A stretch of DNA of 64,000 bases. Source: Endomicrobium sp. Its GTDB lineage: Bacteria; Elusimicrobiota; Endomicrobiia; Endomicrobiales; Endomicrobiaceae. The stretch lies in the NCBI GenBank assembly GCA_031262585.1, contig JAISHK010000001.1, forward strand, positions 62,001 through 126,000. The letters are read 5' to 3'. The stretch's first letter is position 1, and every line of letters begins with the position of its first letter. Under the pieces are notes generated by a model that had not been told where the DNA came from, did not search any database, and saw only the letters and a list, made by a program, of their open reading frames with translations. Shown here piece after piece: positions 9,851 to 20,289 of the stretch. A program made the position numbers and the translations under genes.

Positions 9851-10867
9851 TCACAGCAACCCATTTTTTATTAATGTTTCTGCAATTTGCACTGCATTTA
9901 AAGCTGCACCTTTTAAAAGATTATCTGACACAACCCAAAATGTTAATGCATTTTTTTTTGTTGAAATATCACTTCGAATTCTACCAACATATGTTATCTG
10001 CATATTTTCCGCAAACAGAGGCATAGGATATTTTTTATCTTTAAGTTCATCTAAAAGCTGTATTCCATCAGCTTTGGCCAACAATTCTTTTGCCTGTTTG
10101 GGAGAAATATAATTTTCTGTTTCAATCCATATACTTTCTGAATGAGAACGAAATACAGGTACCCTTACACAAGTTGCACTAATCTCTATAGAATTATCTC
10201 CCATAATTTTTTTTGTTTCATTTACCATCTTCATTTCTTCTTTAGTATAACCATTTTCAACAAAAATATCTATTTGAGGTATTAAATTAAACGCTATTTG
10301 ATACTGAAATTTATTGGCAATAGGAATTTCCCCTTTAGTCCATGCTTTTGTCTGCTCAATAAGTTCATTTATGCCACTTTGTCCTGCTCCAGAAACAGAT
10401 TGATAAGTTGAAACTATAACTCTTCTAATTTTTGCAAAGTTATGTAAGGGCTTTAAAACTAACGCCATTTGAATAGTAGAACAATTAGGATTAGCTATAA
10501 GTTTTTTATCTTTTCTTAGGTCATGAGAGTTTACTTCAGGAACTATTAACGGGACGTCTTTATCCATTCTCCAGGCACTAGAATTATCTATAACGAAGCA
10601 ATCATCAGCTACAAAATAAGGAGCAAATTTTTTAGAAACTTCTGAACCTGCACTAAAAAGTGCTATATCAATATTTTTCCCGCTATATTTTGTGAGAAGC
10701 TCAACAACTATTTCCATTCCTTTATATGATATTTTTTTGTTCATGGAATATTGAGAAGCTAAAAGCTTTATACTTTCAATAGGAAAATCTCTGCTTTCAA
10801 GCATTTTAATCATCTCACGTCCAACTGCACCTGTTGCGCCAACAATTGCCAATTTATACTTTTTCAT
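9851..10867 (-). CDS. asd: Aspartate-semialdehyde dehydrogenase
   Basis: AIVGATGAVGREMI, ANPNCSTIQM (active-site Cys), YQSVSGAGQSG. Confidence 0.96.
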   Translation of the reverse strand: MKKYKLAIVGATGAVGREMIKMLESRDFPIESIKLLASQYSMNKKISYKGMEIVVELLTKYSGKNIDIALFSAGSEVSKKFAPYFVADDCFVIDNSSAWRMDKDVPLIVPEVNSHDLRKDKKLIANPNCSTIQMALVLKPLHNFAKIRRVIVSTYQSVSGAGQSGINELIEQTKAWTKGEIPIANKFQYQIAFNLIPQIDIFVENGYTKEEMKMVNETKKIMGDNSIEISATCVRVPVFRSHSESIWIETENYISPKQAKELLAKADGIQLLDELKDKKYPMPLFAENMQITYVGRIRSDISTKKNALTFWVVSDNLLKGAALNAVQIAETLIKNGLL

Positions 10868-11026
10868 TTTTACTCTGTTTTTTTCTCTTTAAATTAAAAA
10901 ATAAAATACTTACTTACCAACCATCACGCACCAAACTAAACAGACAAAAGTCATTAGTTAAAGGGGAAAAATTTCCTGTTCTAATAAAAATTACAACAAT
11001 TTTAAATTAAAATTAATATCAAAACC

Positions 11027-12088
11027 TTATAGATAAGAAGCTATCAAATCTCCTACTTCCGTTGTTGAAAGTCCCATTTTACCTGCAGACATACTTTTTA
11101 TCTTACCTGATTCCAATGCTTTAACCACAGCATTATCTATATCTTTTGCAGATTTTAATTCTCCAATGTTTTCAAGCATCATTGCTCCTGCATTTATTGT
11201 CGCTATAGGATTTATGACATTCATTCCGGTATATTTGGGAGCAGAACCACCCATAGGTTCAAACATTGACACGCCTTTAGGATTAATATTTCCACCAGCT
11301 GCTACCCCCATTCCGCCTTGTATCATTGCTGCCAAATCTGTAATAATATCTCCAAAAAGATTATCTGTAACAATCACATCAAACCATTCAGGATTTTTTA
11401 TAAGCCACATACACACGGCATCAACATTCGCATAATCACATTTTATTTGCGTATATTCTTTTGATACGTCATTAAATGCTCGTTGCCATAAACTCGAAGC
11501 GTAAGTCAAAACATTCGTTTTTCCACACAATGTTAATTTATTATTTTTTGCCCTTTTTTTCGTAAGCTCAAAGGCATATCTTACGCATCTTTCAACACCG
11601 AATCTCGTATTTATAGATTCTTGAATAGCTACTTCATGAGAAGTATCTTTTCTTAAAAAACCACCTGCTCCTGCATATAAGCCTTCTGTATTCTCACGCA
11701 CAATAATCATATCAATATCTTCAGTTTTTTTATCCTTTATAGGAGTTTCAACATTTGGATAAAGCTTCACAGGACGTAGGTTGATATATTGATCAAGTTC
11801 AAAACGAAGTTTTAAAAGAATTCCTTTTTCAAGTATTCCAGGTTTTACATCTGGATGCCCTATTGCCCCAAGATATATACCATCAAACTTTTTTAACTCT
11901 TCAACTATAATTTCAGGAAGAATTTCACCTGTTTTTAAGTATCTTGTTCCGCCTATATCATAATTTACAAAATCAACTTTAAAATCATTCTTTTTTGCGA
12001 CAGTAGAAATTATTTTTACGCCTTCTCTTATTACTTCAGGTCCAGTTCCATCACCAGGTATAAGTGCTATTTTATAAATTTTAGACAT
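11027..12088 (-). CDS. leuB: 3-isopropylmalate dehydrogenase family protein
   Basis: IPGDGTGPEV, IVRENTEGLYAG, VTDNLFGDIITDLAAMIQGGMG, FEPMGGSAPKYTG; family members include LeuB and IDH-like enzymes. Confidence 0.88.
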   Translation of the reverse strand: MSKIYKIALIPGDGTGPEVIREGVKIISTVAKKNDFKVDFVNYDIGGTRYLKTGEILPEIIVEELKKFDGIYLGAIGHPDVKPGILEKGILLKLRFELDQYINLRPVKLYPNVETPIKDKKTEDIDMIIVRENTEGLYAGAGGFLRKDTSHEVAIQESINTRFGVERCVRYAFELTKKRAKNNKLTLCGKTNVLTYASSLWQRAFNDVSKEYTQIKCDYANVDAVCMWLIKNPEWFDVIVTDNLFGDIITDLAAMIQGGMGVAAGGNINPKGVSMFEPMGGSAPKYTGMNVINPIATINAGAMMLENIGELKSAKDIDNAVVKALESGKIKSMSAGKMGLSTTEVGDLIASYL

Positions 12089-12148
12089 CTGCTCCCTCCT
12101 TATGAAGCTTAATTCTTTAAAATCTTAAGTCTTAGTGCATCTTCTCCA

Positions 12149-12271
12149 CTTTTTATGATTAGGATTAAGTTTTAGCGTAAGTCCAAAATAACGTTCCGCC
12201 TCATAATATTTCCCTTGTACATAACAAACAAGGCCCTCCGTATATTTCTTATTAGCGGTAATTTCGTCATA
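12149..12271 (-). pseudogene. Remnant of a tetratricopeptide-repeat protein
   Basis: Minus-strand translation YDEITANKKYTEGLVCYVQGKYYEAERYFGLTLKLNPNHKKW; a second frame continues EDALRLKILKN*; no intact ORF. Confidence 0.65.
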
Positions 12272-12508
12272 CCATATTATTTCGCTCCTCACACACCCTT
12301 ATATCTAGTCCTTAATCAATCTCAATCTATTTTAACCACAACAACTAGTTTTATTCATCTCATATTTATTGTTTTTAGAGATGCATTGGAAGATTAATAA
12401 TTAAAATACAAATAAATTATACCAAAAACAAATTCATAAATTTTAAACATTCTTAATTGCCATACATAATAAAAAAATAATTAATACATCTTCATAACAC
12501 TACTTATT

Positions 12509-13678
12509 TTATTTTTTCAAATAACTTTTTAATTCTTCAACCCTATTTAGCTTTTCCCAATAAAAATCTTTCCCTTTTTTCCCAAAATGCCCATAAACCG
12601 CAGTTTGAGAAAAAATAGGTTTTCTAAGATTTAAATAATCACTAATGCCTTTAGGCGTAAGAGGAAAGATTTTTCTAACGATAGGCTCTAATACACTACC
12701 TGGTACTTTACCAAAACGATGGGTGTCAATCATAACTGAAATTGGATCAGACATCCCTATTGCATAAGCAAGCTGAACTGTACATTTATCTGAAATACCA
12801 GCACTTACTATATTTTTTGCAATATGTCTTGCCATATAACAAGCACTTCTATCAACTTTCGTAGAATCTTTTCCAGAAAAAGCACCTCCGCCATGAGCAG
12901 CCATACCTCCATAGGTATCAACTATTATTTTTCTACCAGTAAGACCGGTATCAGCAGCAGGTCCCCCAATTAAAAACTTTCCAGTAGGATTTATGTATAT
13001 TTTTGTGTGTTTATCAATTAATTCGTTAACAATGGGCTTAATAACATTATTAAAAATTTCGTGCTTAGATTTTTGAGTTATATGATTTCCAGATTTATCT
13101 AAAATTGCTTCTGTATGTTGAGTAGACAAAACGATCGTATCTATCCTTTTTGGCTTACAATTTATATATTCAACAGTAACCTGACTTTTTCCATCAGGAC
13201 ATAAATAAGGCAAAATCCCCTTTTTTCTTACATATGCAAGTCTTATTGCAAGCTTATGAGCTAACATTATAGGTAATGGCATTAATTCAGATGTTTCTTT
13301 ACATGCAAAACCTACCATTAATCCTTGATCACCAGCCCCACCATTATTAATGCCAACAGCGATATCCGGTGATTGTGTATTTATAGCATCAATGATAACA
13401 CAAGTATTATAATCAAAACCAAATGACGGTTTATCATAACCTATTTCCTTTATAACTTTTTTTATAATTTCTTTTGAATTTATTTTTGCTTTTGTAGTAA
13501 TTTCACCACCAACAATAATAAAACTCTTTGAAATAAAAGTTTCACACGCTACTCTAGCTTCTGAATCTTGCTGTAAAATAGCATCTAAAACACTATCTGA
13601 AACTATATCACATATTTTATCTGGATGTCCCTCTGTAACAGATTCTGATGTAAAAAAATATCTGCATTTATCTAACAT
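12509..13678 (-). CDS. metK: S-adenosylmethionine synthetase
   Basis: FTSESVTEGHPDKICDIVSD, GAGDQGLMVGFA, GGAAHGGGAFSGKD-type motifs. Confidence 0.98.
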   Translation of the reverse strand: MLDKCRYFFTSESVTEGHPDKICDIVSDSVLDAILQQDSEARVACETFISKSFIIVGGEITTKAKINSKEIIKKVIKEIGYDKPSFGFDYNTCVIIDAINTQSPDIAVGINNGGAGDQGLMVGFACKETSELMPLPIMLAHKLAIRLAYVRKKGILPYLCPDGKSQVTVEYINCKPKRIDTIVLSTQHTEAILDKSGNHITQKSKHEIFNNVIKPIVNELIDKHTKIYINPTGKFLIGGPAADTGLTGRKIIVDTYGGMAAHGGGAFSGKDSTKVDRSACYMARHIAKNIVSAGISDKCTVQLAYAIGMSDPISVMIDTHRFGKVPGSVLEPIVRKIFPLTPKGISDYLNLRKPIFSQTAVYGHFGKKGKDFYWEKLNRVEELKSYLKK

Positions 13679-14497
13679 AAAACCTCAAAAAATCATTAAA
13701 ATTACATTGCTTAACTACAAAAACCACACAACAAAATATTACCAGATAATATGATCATTATAATCTATTCTTTCAATTTTAAATCATCATAACAATACAA
13801 GATGACAATTTACTTAAAACTTCATTGCTCAATTTCACTCTTTCTTTCAATAACTTTTTATATCTTAGTCAAAAAAATAAAATTACAAAAACTATAATCT
13901 AGCAATTTGTTCTCTAGATAATTTAGAAACTTTTTCTTTTGACAATACCTTCCCAAAAAATTATTTTAAACTCAACATGCTTTAAAAAAGCGAGGCAACT
14001 TTATTTTTCACAATTTTAACTTACTCTATTTCCCCTTATGCATGAATTCTACATCAATATTCTATAACTATACCAAGCAGAAACACACTTGGTTAAAGGA
14101 ATTATATAAATTTTAATAACCTTTGTCATTCACAACTAATTAAGAATTGATGTATACAGATTATCGCCAAAGTATCATAACACAATTATTTCAATTGAAT
14201 AATCCATATTCAAACCGGAGTCAATACAGACAAAACTTTATTGTAGACGAACATCCATAAAAATCTGGATTATAATAATTTTTTCTAGCTATGACAAACT
14301 CAAATAATTAAAAATAAAAACTACACACCCAAATCTTAACAGCTAAAGATTTGTTAAATATAAGGATCAATATTGCATTATATCAAATTTCATTTTTGTA
14401 TCTTGCAAAAATCTGTAAATTTTGAAACGATATTTCTATAAACAAAAATTATATAAACTTAAATGGCAACCATATTAATCTTTAAATTTGCTAAGTT

Positions 14498-14506
14498 TGC
14501 TATAAT
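14498..14506 (+). promoter_or_regulatory. Candidate extended -10 (TGCTATAAT) for the sugar-phosphate permease
   Basis: TGnTATAAT, 27 bp before the ORF, followed by ggag SD. Confidence 0.45.
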
Positions 14507-14532
14507 ATTAAAAGTAATAGGAGAATTATTAT

Positions 14533-15864
14533 ATGTTAACAAAGTTTATTAATTGGCTAAAACCTTTACCTGACATCGAAAAAAAAACAACTGATAAAAA
14601 ACAAATCGCAAAGCAATATAAAATTTGGCAAGTTAAAATGTTTTTAGGAATGTACATTGGATACATAATGTACTATTTTACACGCAAAAATATTTCTTAT
14701 GTCGCACCATCCTTTATTGCTGAACTTGGTATTACAAAAATAGATTTTGGGATCCTCAGTTCAACAATGTACATTTCTTATGGAATCGGCAAATTTTTAA
14801 GTGGAATTCTTGCGGACAAATGTAATATTAGAACTTTTATGACTTTTGGATTAATCGGTTCCGCGATAATCAATCTCTTTTTTGGTTTCTTACCTTCACT
14901 TCATTTATTAACATTTTTTTGGGGGTTAAATGGAGCATTACAATCAATGGGATTTCCTCCAGTAGCAAAAGGACTTGTTTATTGGTTCCCTCCAAGTAAA
15001 AGAGCAACTAAATGGACATTGTGGTCGTCTTCTCACACAATAGGGACATCATTAATAGGTATACTGACGGGATTTTGCATAGCTATAGGTCACTGGCGCG
15101 CAGCTTTCTATTTACCAGGTATAATAGGATTAATAACAGGTATAAGTCTTTTATTTATATTAACCGATAAACCTTCTTCTGTAGGTTTACCACCTATTGA
15201 TATCTATTGCAATGACGAACTTCCTGTAAAAAAACGCAACAATCTTTCTCATTGGCAAATACTAACCAAATATGTTTTTGGAAACCCATTTTTATGGGCA
15301 CTTGCAATAGCATATACTTTTATATATTTTATACGTTTTACAACATTGGACTGGGGAACTATATTTATGACTGAAAGAGGTATAGCTAGAGCTAAAGCGA
15401 CTTACTTACTTGTTTTCATGCCATTTATAGGAACTTTAGGAGGAATATTTTCTGGTTGGCTTGCAGACAGATTTTTTAAAGGTCGCTGCACACCTGTTAA
15501 TATAATATATTTATTCTGCCTAATTTTTAGTTTATTTGGGATGTATCACTTCACAAAAGTTCAAACGCCTTGGTGGGTTGTTGGATTATTTCTTTCATTA
15601 GTAGGTTTTTTTGTAGATGGGCCTCAAAATCTTGTAGGTGGAGTACAAACTTCTCGCGTAACTATACAGGAATCTGTATCTACAGCTTGTGGTTTTACAG
15701 GTATGTTTGGTTATTTAGGTGCTTTTCTATCTGGTATAGGATCTGCTTATATTATTAAAAAATGGGATTGGTACGGCATTTTTACAGCTTGTATAATATC
15801 ATGTGGAGGAGCGATGTTTTTTGTAGCTTTAACATGGAAAAAAGAAGCTATAAGTAAAAAATGA
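14533..15864 (+). CDS. MFS sugar-phosphate transporter (GlpT/UhpT/UhpC family)
   Basis: YIMYYFTRKNISYVAPSF, ISYGIGKFLSGILADKCNIRTFM, 12 hydrophobic segments; organophosphate:Pi antiporter family pattern. Confidence 0.88.
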   Translation: MLTKFINWLKPLPDIEKKTTDKKQIAKQYKIWQVKMFLGMYIGYIMYYFTRKNISYVAPSFIAELGITKIDFGILSSTMYISYGIGKFLSGILADKCNIRTFMTFGLIGSAIINLFFGFLPSLHLLTFFWGLNGALQSMGFPPVAKGLVYWFPPSKRATKWTLWSSSHTIGTSLIGILTGFCIAIGHWRAAFYLPGIIGLITGISLLFILTDKPSSVGLPPIDIYCNDELPVKKRNNLSHWQILTKYVFGNPFLWALAIAYTFIYFIRFTTLDWGTIFMTERGIARAKATYLLVFMPFIGTLGGIFSGWLADRFFKGRCTPVNIIYLFCLIFSLFGMYHFTKVQTPWWVVGLFLSLVGFFVDGPQNLVGGVQTSRVTIQESVSTACGFTGMFGYLGAFLSGIGSAYIIKKWDWYGIFTACIISCGGAMFFVALTWKKEAISKK

Positions 15865-15972
15865 ACTTGAAGTTAGAATTACATTTTCAATTTTATTTTG
15901 ATATTTTTTATTACCAATGCTAACGAATAGATACTGAAAAATATTTTTTTTAACATAAAATCAAAATTTTTT

Positions 15973-15981
15973 TGGTATAAT
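15973..15981 (+). promoter_or_regulatory. Candidate extended -10 (TGGTATAAT) for the porin-like gene
   Basis: tttggtataat at 15971-15981, about 95 bp before the CDS. Confidence 0.45.
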
Positions 15982-16075
15982 TGGTAAGAGCTGTGTAGAA
16001 AAAAGTACACTGTTAGAAGTTTTGTGCAACTTAATGTTTTTTTAATTTTATAACAATGTAAAGGAGATGTTCATA

Positions 16076-17284
16076 ATGAAAAAGAAAATAGTAGGAATAA
16101 GCATGCTCGTATTATTATTACTTGGAACAACTTTTAAAGTATTTGCTACAAATAATACAGAGGAACTATTTGGAATTAATTTAAGAATCGGTGAAACATT
16201 CGTTATACAAGGAGTACCAAAAATCCAAGAAACAGTCAATTCTGATAAAACATCAAAAAATAGTGCAACATATTTATTTTCAATCAAATTAACAAAAGAA
16301 TTTGAAAATGGACAAATTGTAGCTCGTTTTAAAGGTGGAAGAGGTTTGGGGATTGAAGGTCAATTAGACAAAAATGGGCAAGAAAAAAAACTATTTCTTA
16401 CTTATGCACAAACAAATGGAACGGCGGACTCAACGTTAGATGGATCTGCCAACACACTTGCAAAAATTACAGAATTGTTCTATCAACACTCTTTTCTAAA
16501 TAAGAGATTAACTGTAAACTTTGGAAAACTGGGATTTGGCTCATATTTCGCCGAAAATAAATATGCAAAAAATAAAACAACACAATTTATAACCGGAACC
16601 TTTTCTACAGACAAAACAATAGACACTCCACCAGAACGACTTGCATTAAGACTAAAATACATAGTTAATAATAAATTTGATATTTCATATGGCTACTTTA
16701 TTACAAACGTAAACGAGATATATAAGAAAGGTGTAAATATCATAGAATTCGCATATAAGCCTTCTAAAAAATGCAACTGTTTAACGTATATATGGGAAAA
16801 TAATAACACATATTATTCTTATGAAAATAATTCAAAATCACATATGCATGGTTTTGGGATAAGCGTAGATCAAGAAATTCATCCAAATTTTGGTATTTTC
16901 GCCAGATTCGGATATAAAGATCCATCTATAGGCCAAAAAAAGACCGAAGATTCTATTTTTATTCTTCCGCTTTCTATGGCATGGAGCACAGGTACAGAAC
17001 TTAAAGGGTCTTCGTGGAGAAGAAGTGATGACACGATAGGTTTTGCTGTAGGACAAATATTTGGTTCTCGTTATTATAAAAAGTATAAGAATATAGGCGA
17101 TGATAAAGATAAAAATTATAAAGATAATGCCGAAACAGAAGCAGAATTATATTACAGAATTTCTTTAGATAAATACATATCTATTACGCCAGCTTTTCAA
17201 TATATAATAAATCCTAGAGGTGGAAACAGTCCATCTAAAGACAATATATTTATTTTTGGAATAAGAACACAAGTTGATTTTTAG
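16076..17284 (+). CDS. Porin-like outer-membrane beta-barrel protein with signal peptide
   Basis: MKKKIVGISMLVLLLLGTTFKVFA signal; alternating strands and C-terminal FGIRTQVDF ending in Phe; SD aaggag favours ATG at 16076 over 16067. Confidence 0.75.
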   Translation: MKKKIVGISMLVLLLLGTTFKVFATNNTEELFGINLRIGETFVIQGVPKIQETVNSDKTSKNSATYLFSIKLTKEFENGQIVARFKGGRGLGIEGQLDKNGQEKKLFLTYAQTNGTADSTLDGSANTLAKITELFYQHSFLNKRLTVNFGKLGFGSYFAENKYAKNKTTQFITGTFSTDKTIDTPPERLALRLKYIVNNKFDISYGYFITNVNEIYKKGVNIIEFAYKPSKKCNCLTYIWENNNTYYSYENNSKSHMHGFGISVDQEIHPNFGIFARFGYKDPSIGQKKTEDSIFILPLSMAWSTGTELKGSSWRRSDDTIGFAVGQIFGSRYYKKYKNIGDDKDKNYKDNAETEAELYYRISLDKYISITPAFQYIINPRGGNSPSKDNIFIFGIRTQVDF

Positions 17285-17320
17285 TGTTTACATATTTCCG
17301 CACAATTAAGTTATTAAAAT

Positions 17321-18898
17321 TTATTTAGTCAATGCAGCTTTAATAAATCCTTTAAAAAGAGGATGTGATTTCATAAGTCTTGATGCAAATTCAGGATGGA
17401 ATTGCACTCCTATAAAGAATGGATGTGATTTTATTTCAACTATCTCTGGAAGAATCCCTTTATGGTATGAAGATACTTTAAGTCCTACCTTTTCTAGTAC
17501 ATTTATAAATTCAGGGTTCATTTCATATCTGTGCCTGTGCCTTTCTTCTATTTCAGTGTTCTTATAAAGATTATAAGCTAAAGTATTTTTTTTTATCTCA
17601 GATTTGTAATTCCCAAGTCTCATTGTTGCACCTATATATACAACATCTTTCTGCGCATCAAGAATCCTTATTACTGGATATTTTGTAGTTTTATCAAACT
17701 CTGTTGAATTCGCATTTTTGAGATTTGCCAAATTCCTAGCAACTTCTATAACACTACACTGCATACCTAAACATATGCCAAGAAATGGAATATTGTTTTC
17801 TCTTGCATAAGTTATCGCCTTAATCTTTCCCTCAATACCTCTATTTCCAAATCCTCCCGGAATTAAAATAGCATCATAATTCTTTAACTTCTTAATTAAC
17901 TCTTTATCTTCAGCACCAAGATAACGTACTTGTGCTTTTGCCTTTAATTCTGAGGCAGCAATAATTAAAGACTCGTCAATAGACTTATAAGCATCTTTTA
18001 GATCAGCATATTTACCTACAACAGCAATTTTAACAATTCTGTTAAATGTATTTAAAGACTCTACTTTTATAAACCACGTCTTATCAAATTTTTTTTTGGG
18101 CTTTATATTAAGTTTTTTTATTATCAAAGAATCCACTTTTTGATTATAAAGAGTTTTTGGAATATAATAAATAGAAGGAACATCAAGAGCTTCTATAACA
18201 TTTTCTTTCTTGACATTACAAAAAAGAGAGATTTTTTTCTTTAAAGAATCATCAAGATGATACTCTGTTCTACATATTATCATATCTGGCGAAATACCTA
18301 TTTCTCTCAACTTATTAACAGAATGCTGAGTAGGTTTAGTTTTTAATTCATGCGCTCCAGCAATATATGGCACAAGAGTTACATGTATACTGAAAATATC
18401 CTCTTTATTATTTTCAAGTTGAAATTGCCTGGCAGCTTCAATAAATGGAAGTCCTTCTATATCGCCAACTGTACCTCCTATTTCAATAATTGAAATATCA
18501 CATTTATCTTTTAGAGCTGCAAATCGTTTCTTTATTTCATCTGTAATATGAGGTATAACCTGAACAGTAGCACCATTATAATCTCCTTTTCTTTCTTTAT
18601 TAATTACGGTTCTGTAAATATCACCTGCAGTATTAGTATTAGCTTTACTAGTGTAAACATCTAAAAATCTTTCATATGTGCCTAAGTCTAAATCCGATTC
18701 CGCACCATCTATCGTAACAAAAATTTCACCATGCTGATAAGGATTCATAGTTCCAGGATCCACATTTATATAAGGATCAAACTTAATCATATTAACATTA
18801 AACCCATGAAGTTGAAGAAGTTTTCCTATACTTGATCCAGAAATACCTTTTCCTAAAGAACTAACAACACCACCAGTAATAAAAATATACTTGGACAT
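17321..18898 (-). CDS. pyrG: CTP synthase
   Basis: MSKYIFITGGVVSSLGKGISGSSIGKLLQ; PGGFGNRGIEGK; GICLGMQ; the annotated ORF start at 19018 overlaps purF, true ATG likely 18898. Confidence 0.97.
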   Translation of the reverse strand: MSKYIFITGGVVSSLGKGISGSSIGKLLQLHGFNVNMIKFDPYINVDPGTMNPYQHGEIFVTIDGAESDLDLGTYERFLDVYTSKANTNTAGDIYRTVINKERKGDYNGATVQVIPHITDEIKKRFAALKDKCDISIIEIGGTVGDIEGLPFIEAARQFQLENNKEDIFSIHVTLVPYIAGAHELKTKPTQHSVNKLREIGISPDMIICRTEYHLDDSLKKKISLFCNVKKENVIEALDVPSIYYIPKTLYNQKVDSLIIKKLNIKPKKKFDKTWFIKVESLNTFNRIVKIAVVGKYADLKDAYKSIDESLIIAASELKAKAQVRYLGAEDKELIKKLKNYDAILIPGGFGNRGIEGKIKAITYARENNIPFLGICLGMQCSVIEVARNLANLKNANSTEFDKTTKYPVIRILDAQKDVVYIGATMRLGNYKSEIKKNTLAYNLYKNTEIEERHRHRYEMNPEFINVLEKVGLKVSSYHKGILPEIVEIKSHPFFIGVQFHPEFASRLMKSHPLFKGFIKAALTK

Positions 18899-18899
18899 T

Positions 18900-20279
18900 T
18901 TAACAATTTTCCTTGTACGCATTATTTGAAATCTTTGTAAGATACTTGCCAGTAAAACATGATACACAGAAAATATTCTTTTTCTTAATATTAAAAGAAC
19001 AAGCTTTAATAAGATCATTTAAATTTAAAAATGTTAAACTATCAACATTTAAATATTTTCTTATTTGTTCCACAGAATTGCCTGCAGCTATTAAATGTTC
19101 TTTACTAGATGTGTCAATTCCATAGTAACATGGACTTACTATAGGAGGACAAGATAATGCAAAATGTATTTTTTTTGCTCCTGTTTCTCTTAAAATACTC
19201 ACAAGTCTTTTGGCAGTTGTTCCTCTTACTATAGAATCATCGATAAGAATTATTTTTTTACCATTTACAACTTCTTTTATAGGTCTAAGTTTTAATTTTG
19301 CTGTTAGATCCCTCAACTTTTGAGATGGTTTTATAAAAGATCTACCCACATAATGATTTCTTATAAATCCGTTCTCTAAAACTATATTTGAAACTTTTGC
19401 AAATCCTAAAGCTGCAAAATATCCAGTATCAGGAACAGGCATAATAATATCCGCTTCAATATTTTTCATTTGTTGAGCAAGATATTTACCCATTTTTATT
19501 CTTGCTTCTCTTACTGTCTGTAAAAACATTATACTATCAGGCCTTGAAAAATAAACTTGTTCAAAAATACATGTATTTTGCTTTTTAATCTTTTTATAAA
19601 AAAAAGATTTCTTAATTTGACCATTCTCTAAAACTATAATTTCCCCTGGACATAAGTCTCTTATATACTTTCCACCAATCACTTCAATTGCAGAACTTTC
19701 TGAAGATATCACATACGAATTGTCAACCTTACCTAAAACCAAAGGCCTAAAACCATGTTTGTCTCTTACACCAATAAGTGTTCTGTCTTTAAGTATCACA
19801 AGAGAAAAGGCCCCATCTATATTCTCCATTGAATTTGCAATTGTACTTTCAAGATTTCCTCTAGACATCGCAATTAAATGAAGAAATATTTCTGTATCAG
19901 AAGTATGATTAAAAATAGCACCTTTTTTCAAAAGAATTTCTTTTATCTTATAGAAATTTGTTATGTTTCCATTATGAGCAACAGCAATATTACCATGAAT
20001 ACAATTTATCTGAAAAGGTTGTGCATTTGTTAAAGAACTTTTTGCCGAAGTTGTATAGCGAACATGACCTATCGCAGCAGTTCCGTGAATTTTATTTAAT
20101 AATATTTCCTCATTAAAAATCCTTGAAACAAGTCCCATAGCAGTAAAAGTTTTCATTTTCCCCCTACCGCTTATAGTAATACCCGCTGACTCTTCTCCTC
20201 TATGTTGTAAAGCTAGCAAACCAGCCGAAGCTAAAACTGCAGCATTGTTATTATTCTCAACACCTATTATTCCACACAT
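18900..20279 (-). CDS. purF: Amidophosphoribosyltransferase
   Basis: MCGIIGV N-terminal nucleophile Cys, LLALQHRGEESAGI, IILIDDSIVRGTT PRPP motif. Confidence 0.97.
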   Translation of the reverse strand: MCGIIGVENNNNAAVLASAGLLALQHRGEESAGITISGRGKMKTFTAMGLVSRIFNEEILLNKIHGTAAIGHVRYTTSAKSSLTNAQPFQINCIHGNIAVAHNGNITNFYKIKEILLKKGAIFNHTSDTEIFLHLIAMSRGNLESTIANSMENIDGAFSLVILKDRTLIGVRDKHGFRPLVLGKVDNSYVISSESSAIEVIGGKYIRDLCPGEIIVLENGQIKKSFFYKKIKKQNTCIFEQVYFSRPDSIMFLQTVREARIKMGKYLAQQMKNIEADIIMPVPDTGYFAALGFAKVSNIVLENGFIRNHYVGRSFIKPSQKLRDLTAKLKLRPIKEVVNGKKIILIDDSIVRGTTAKRLVSILRETGAKKIHFALSCPPIVSPCYYGIDTSSKEHLIAAGNSVEQIRKYLNVDSLTFLNLNDLIKACSFNIKKKNIFCVSCFTGKYLTKISNNAYKENC

Positions 20280-20289
20280 AAAACAGCCT

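Noticed and set aside
9831-10112. 93-aa plus ORF at the asd 3' end
   Set aside because: Antisense to asd; translation shows no independent signal.
12215-12397. 60-aa plus ORF
   Set aside because: Antisense of the TPR remnant; no family motifs.
13679-13900. SAM riboswitch ahead of metK
   Set aside because: No S-box-like conserved core visible; sequence looks like decayed coding DNA.
15570-15758. 62-aa plus ORF within the MFS transporter gene
   Set aside because: Out-of-frame overlap with the transporter reading frame; Trp/Cys/Arg-rich text typical of a shadow frame.
18899-19018. N-terminal extension of pyrG (40 aa in the ORF track)
   Set aside because: It lies within purF in another frame; conserved CTP synthase start MSKYIFITGG begins at 18898.
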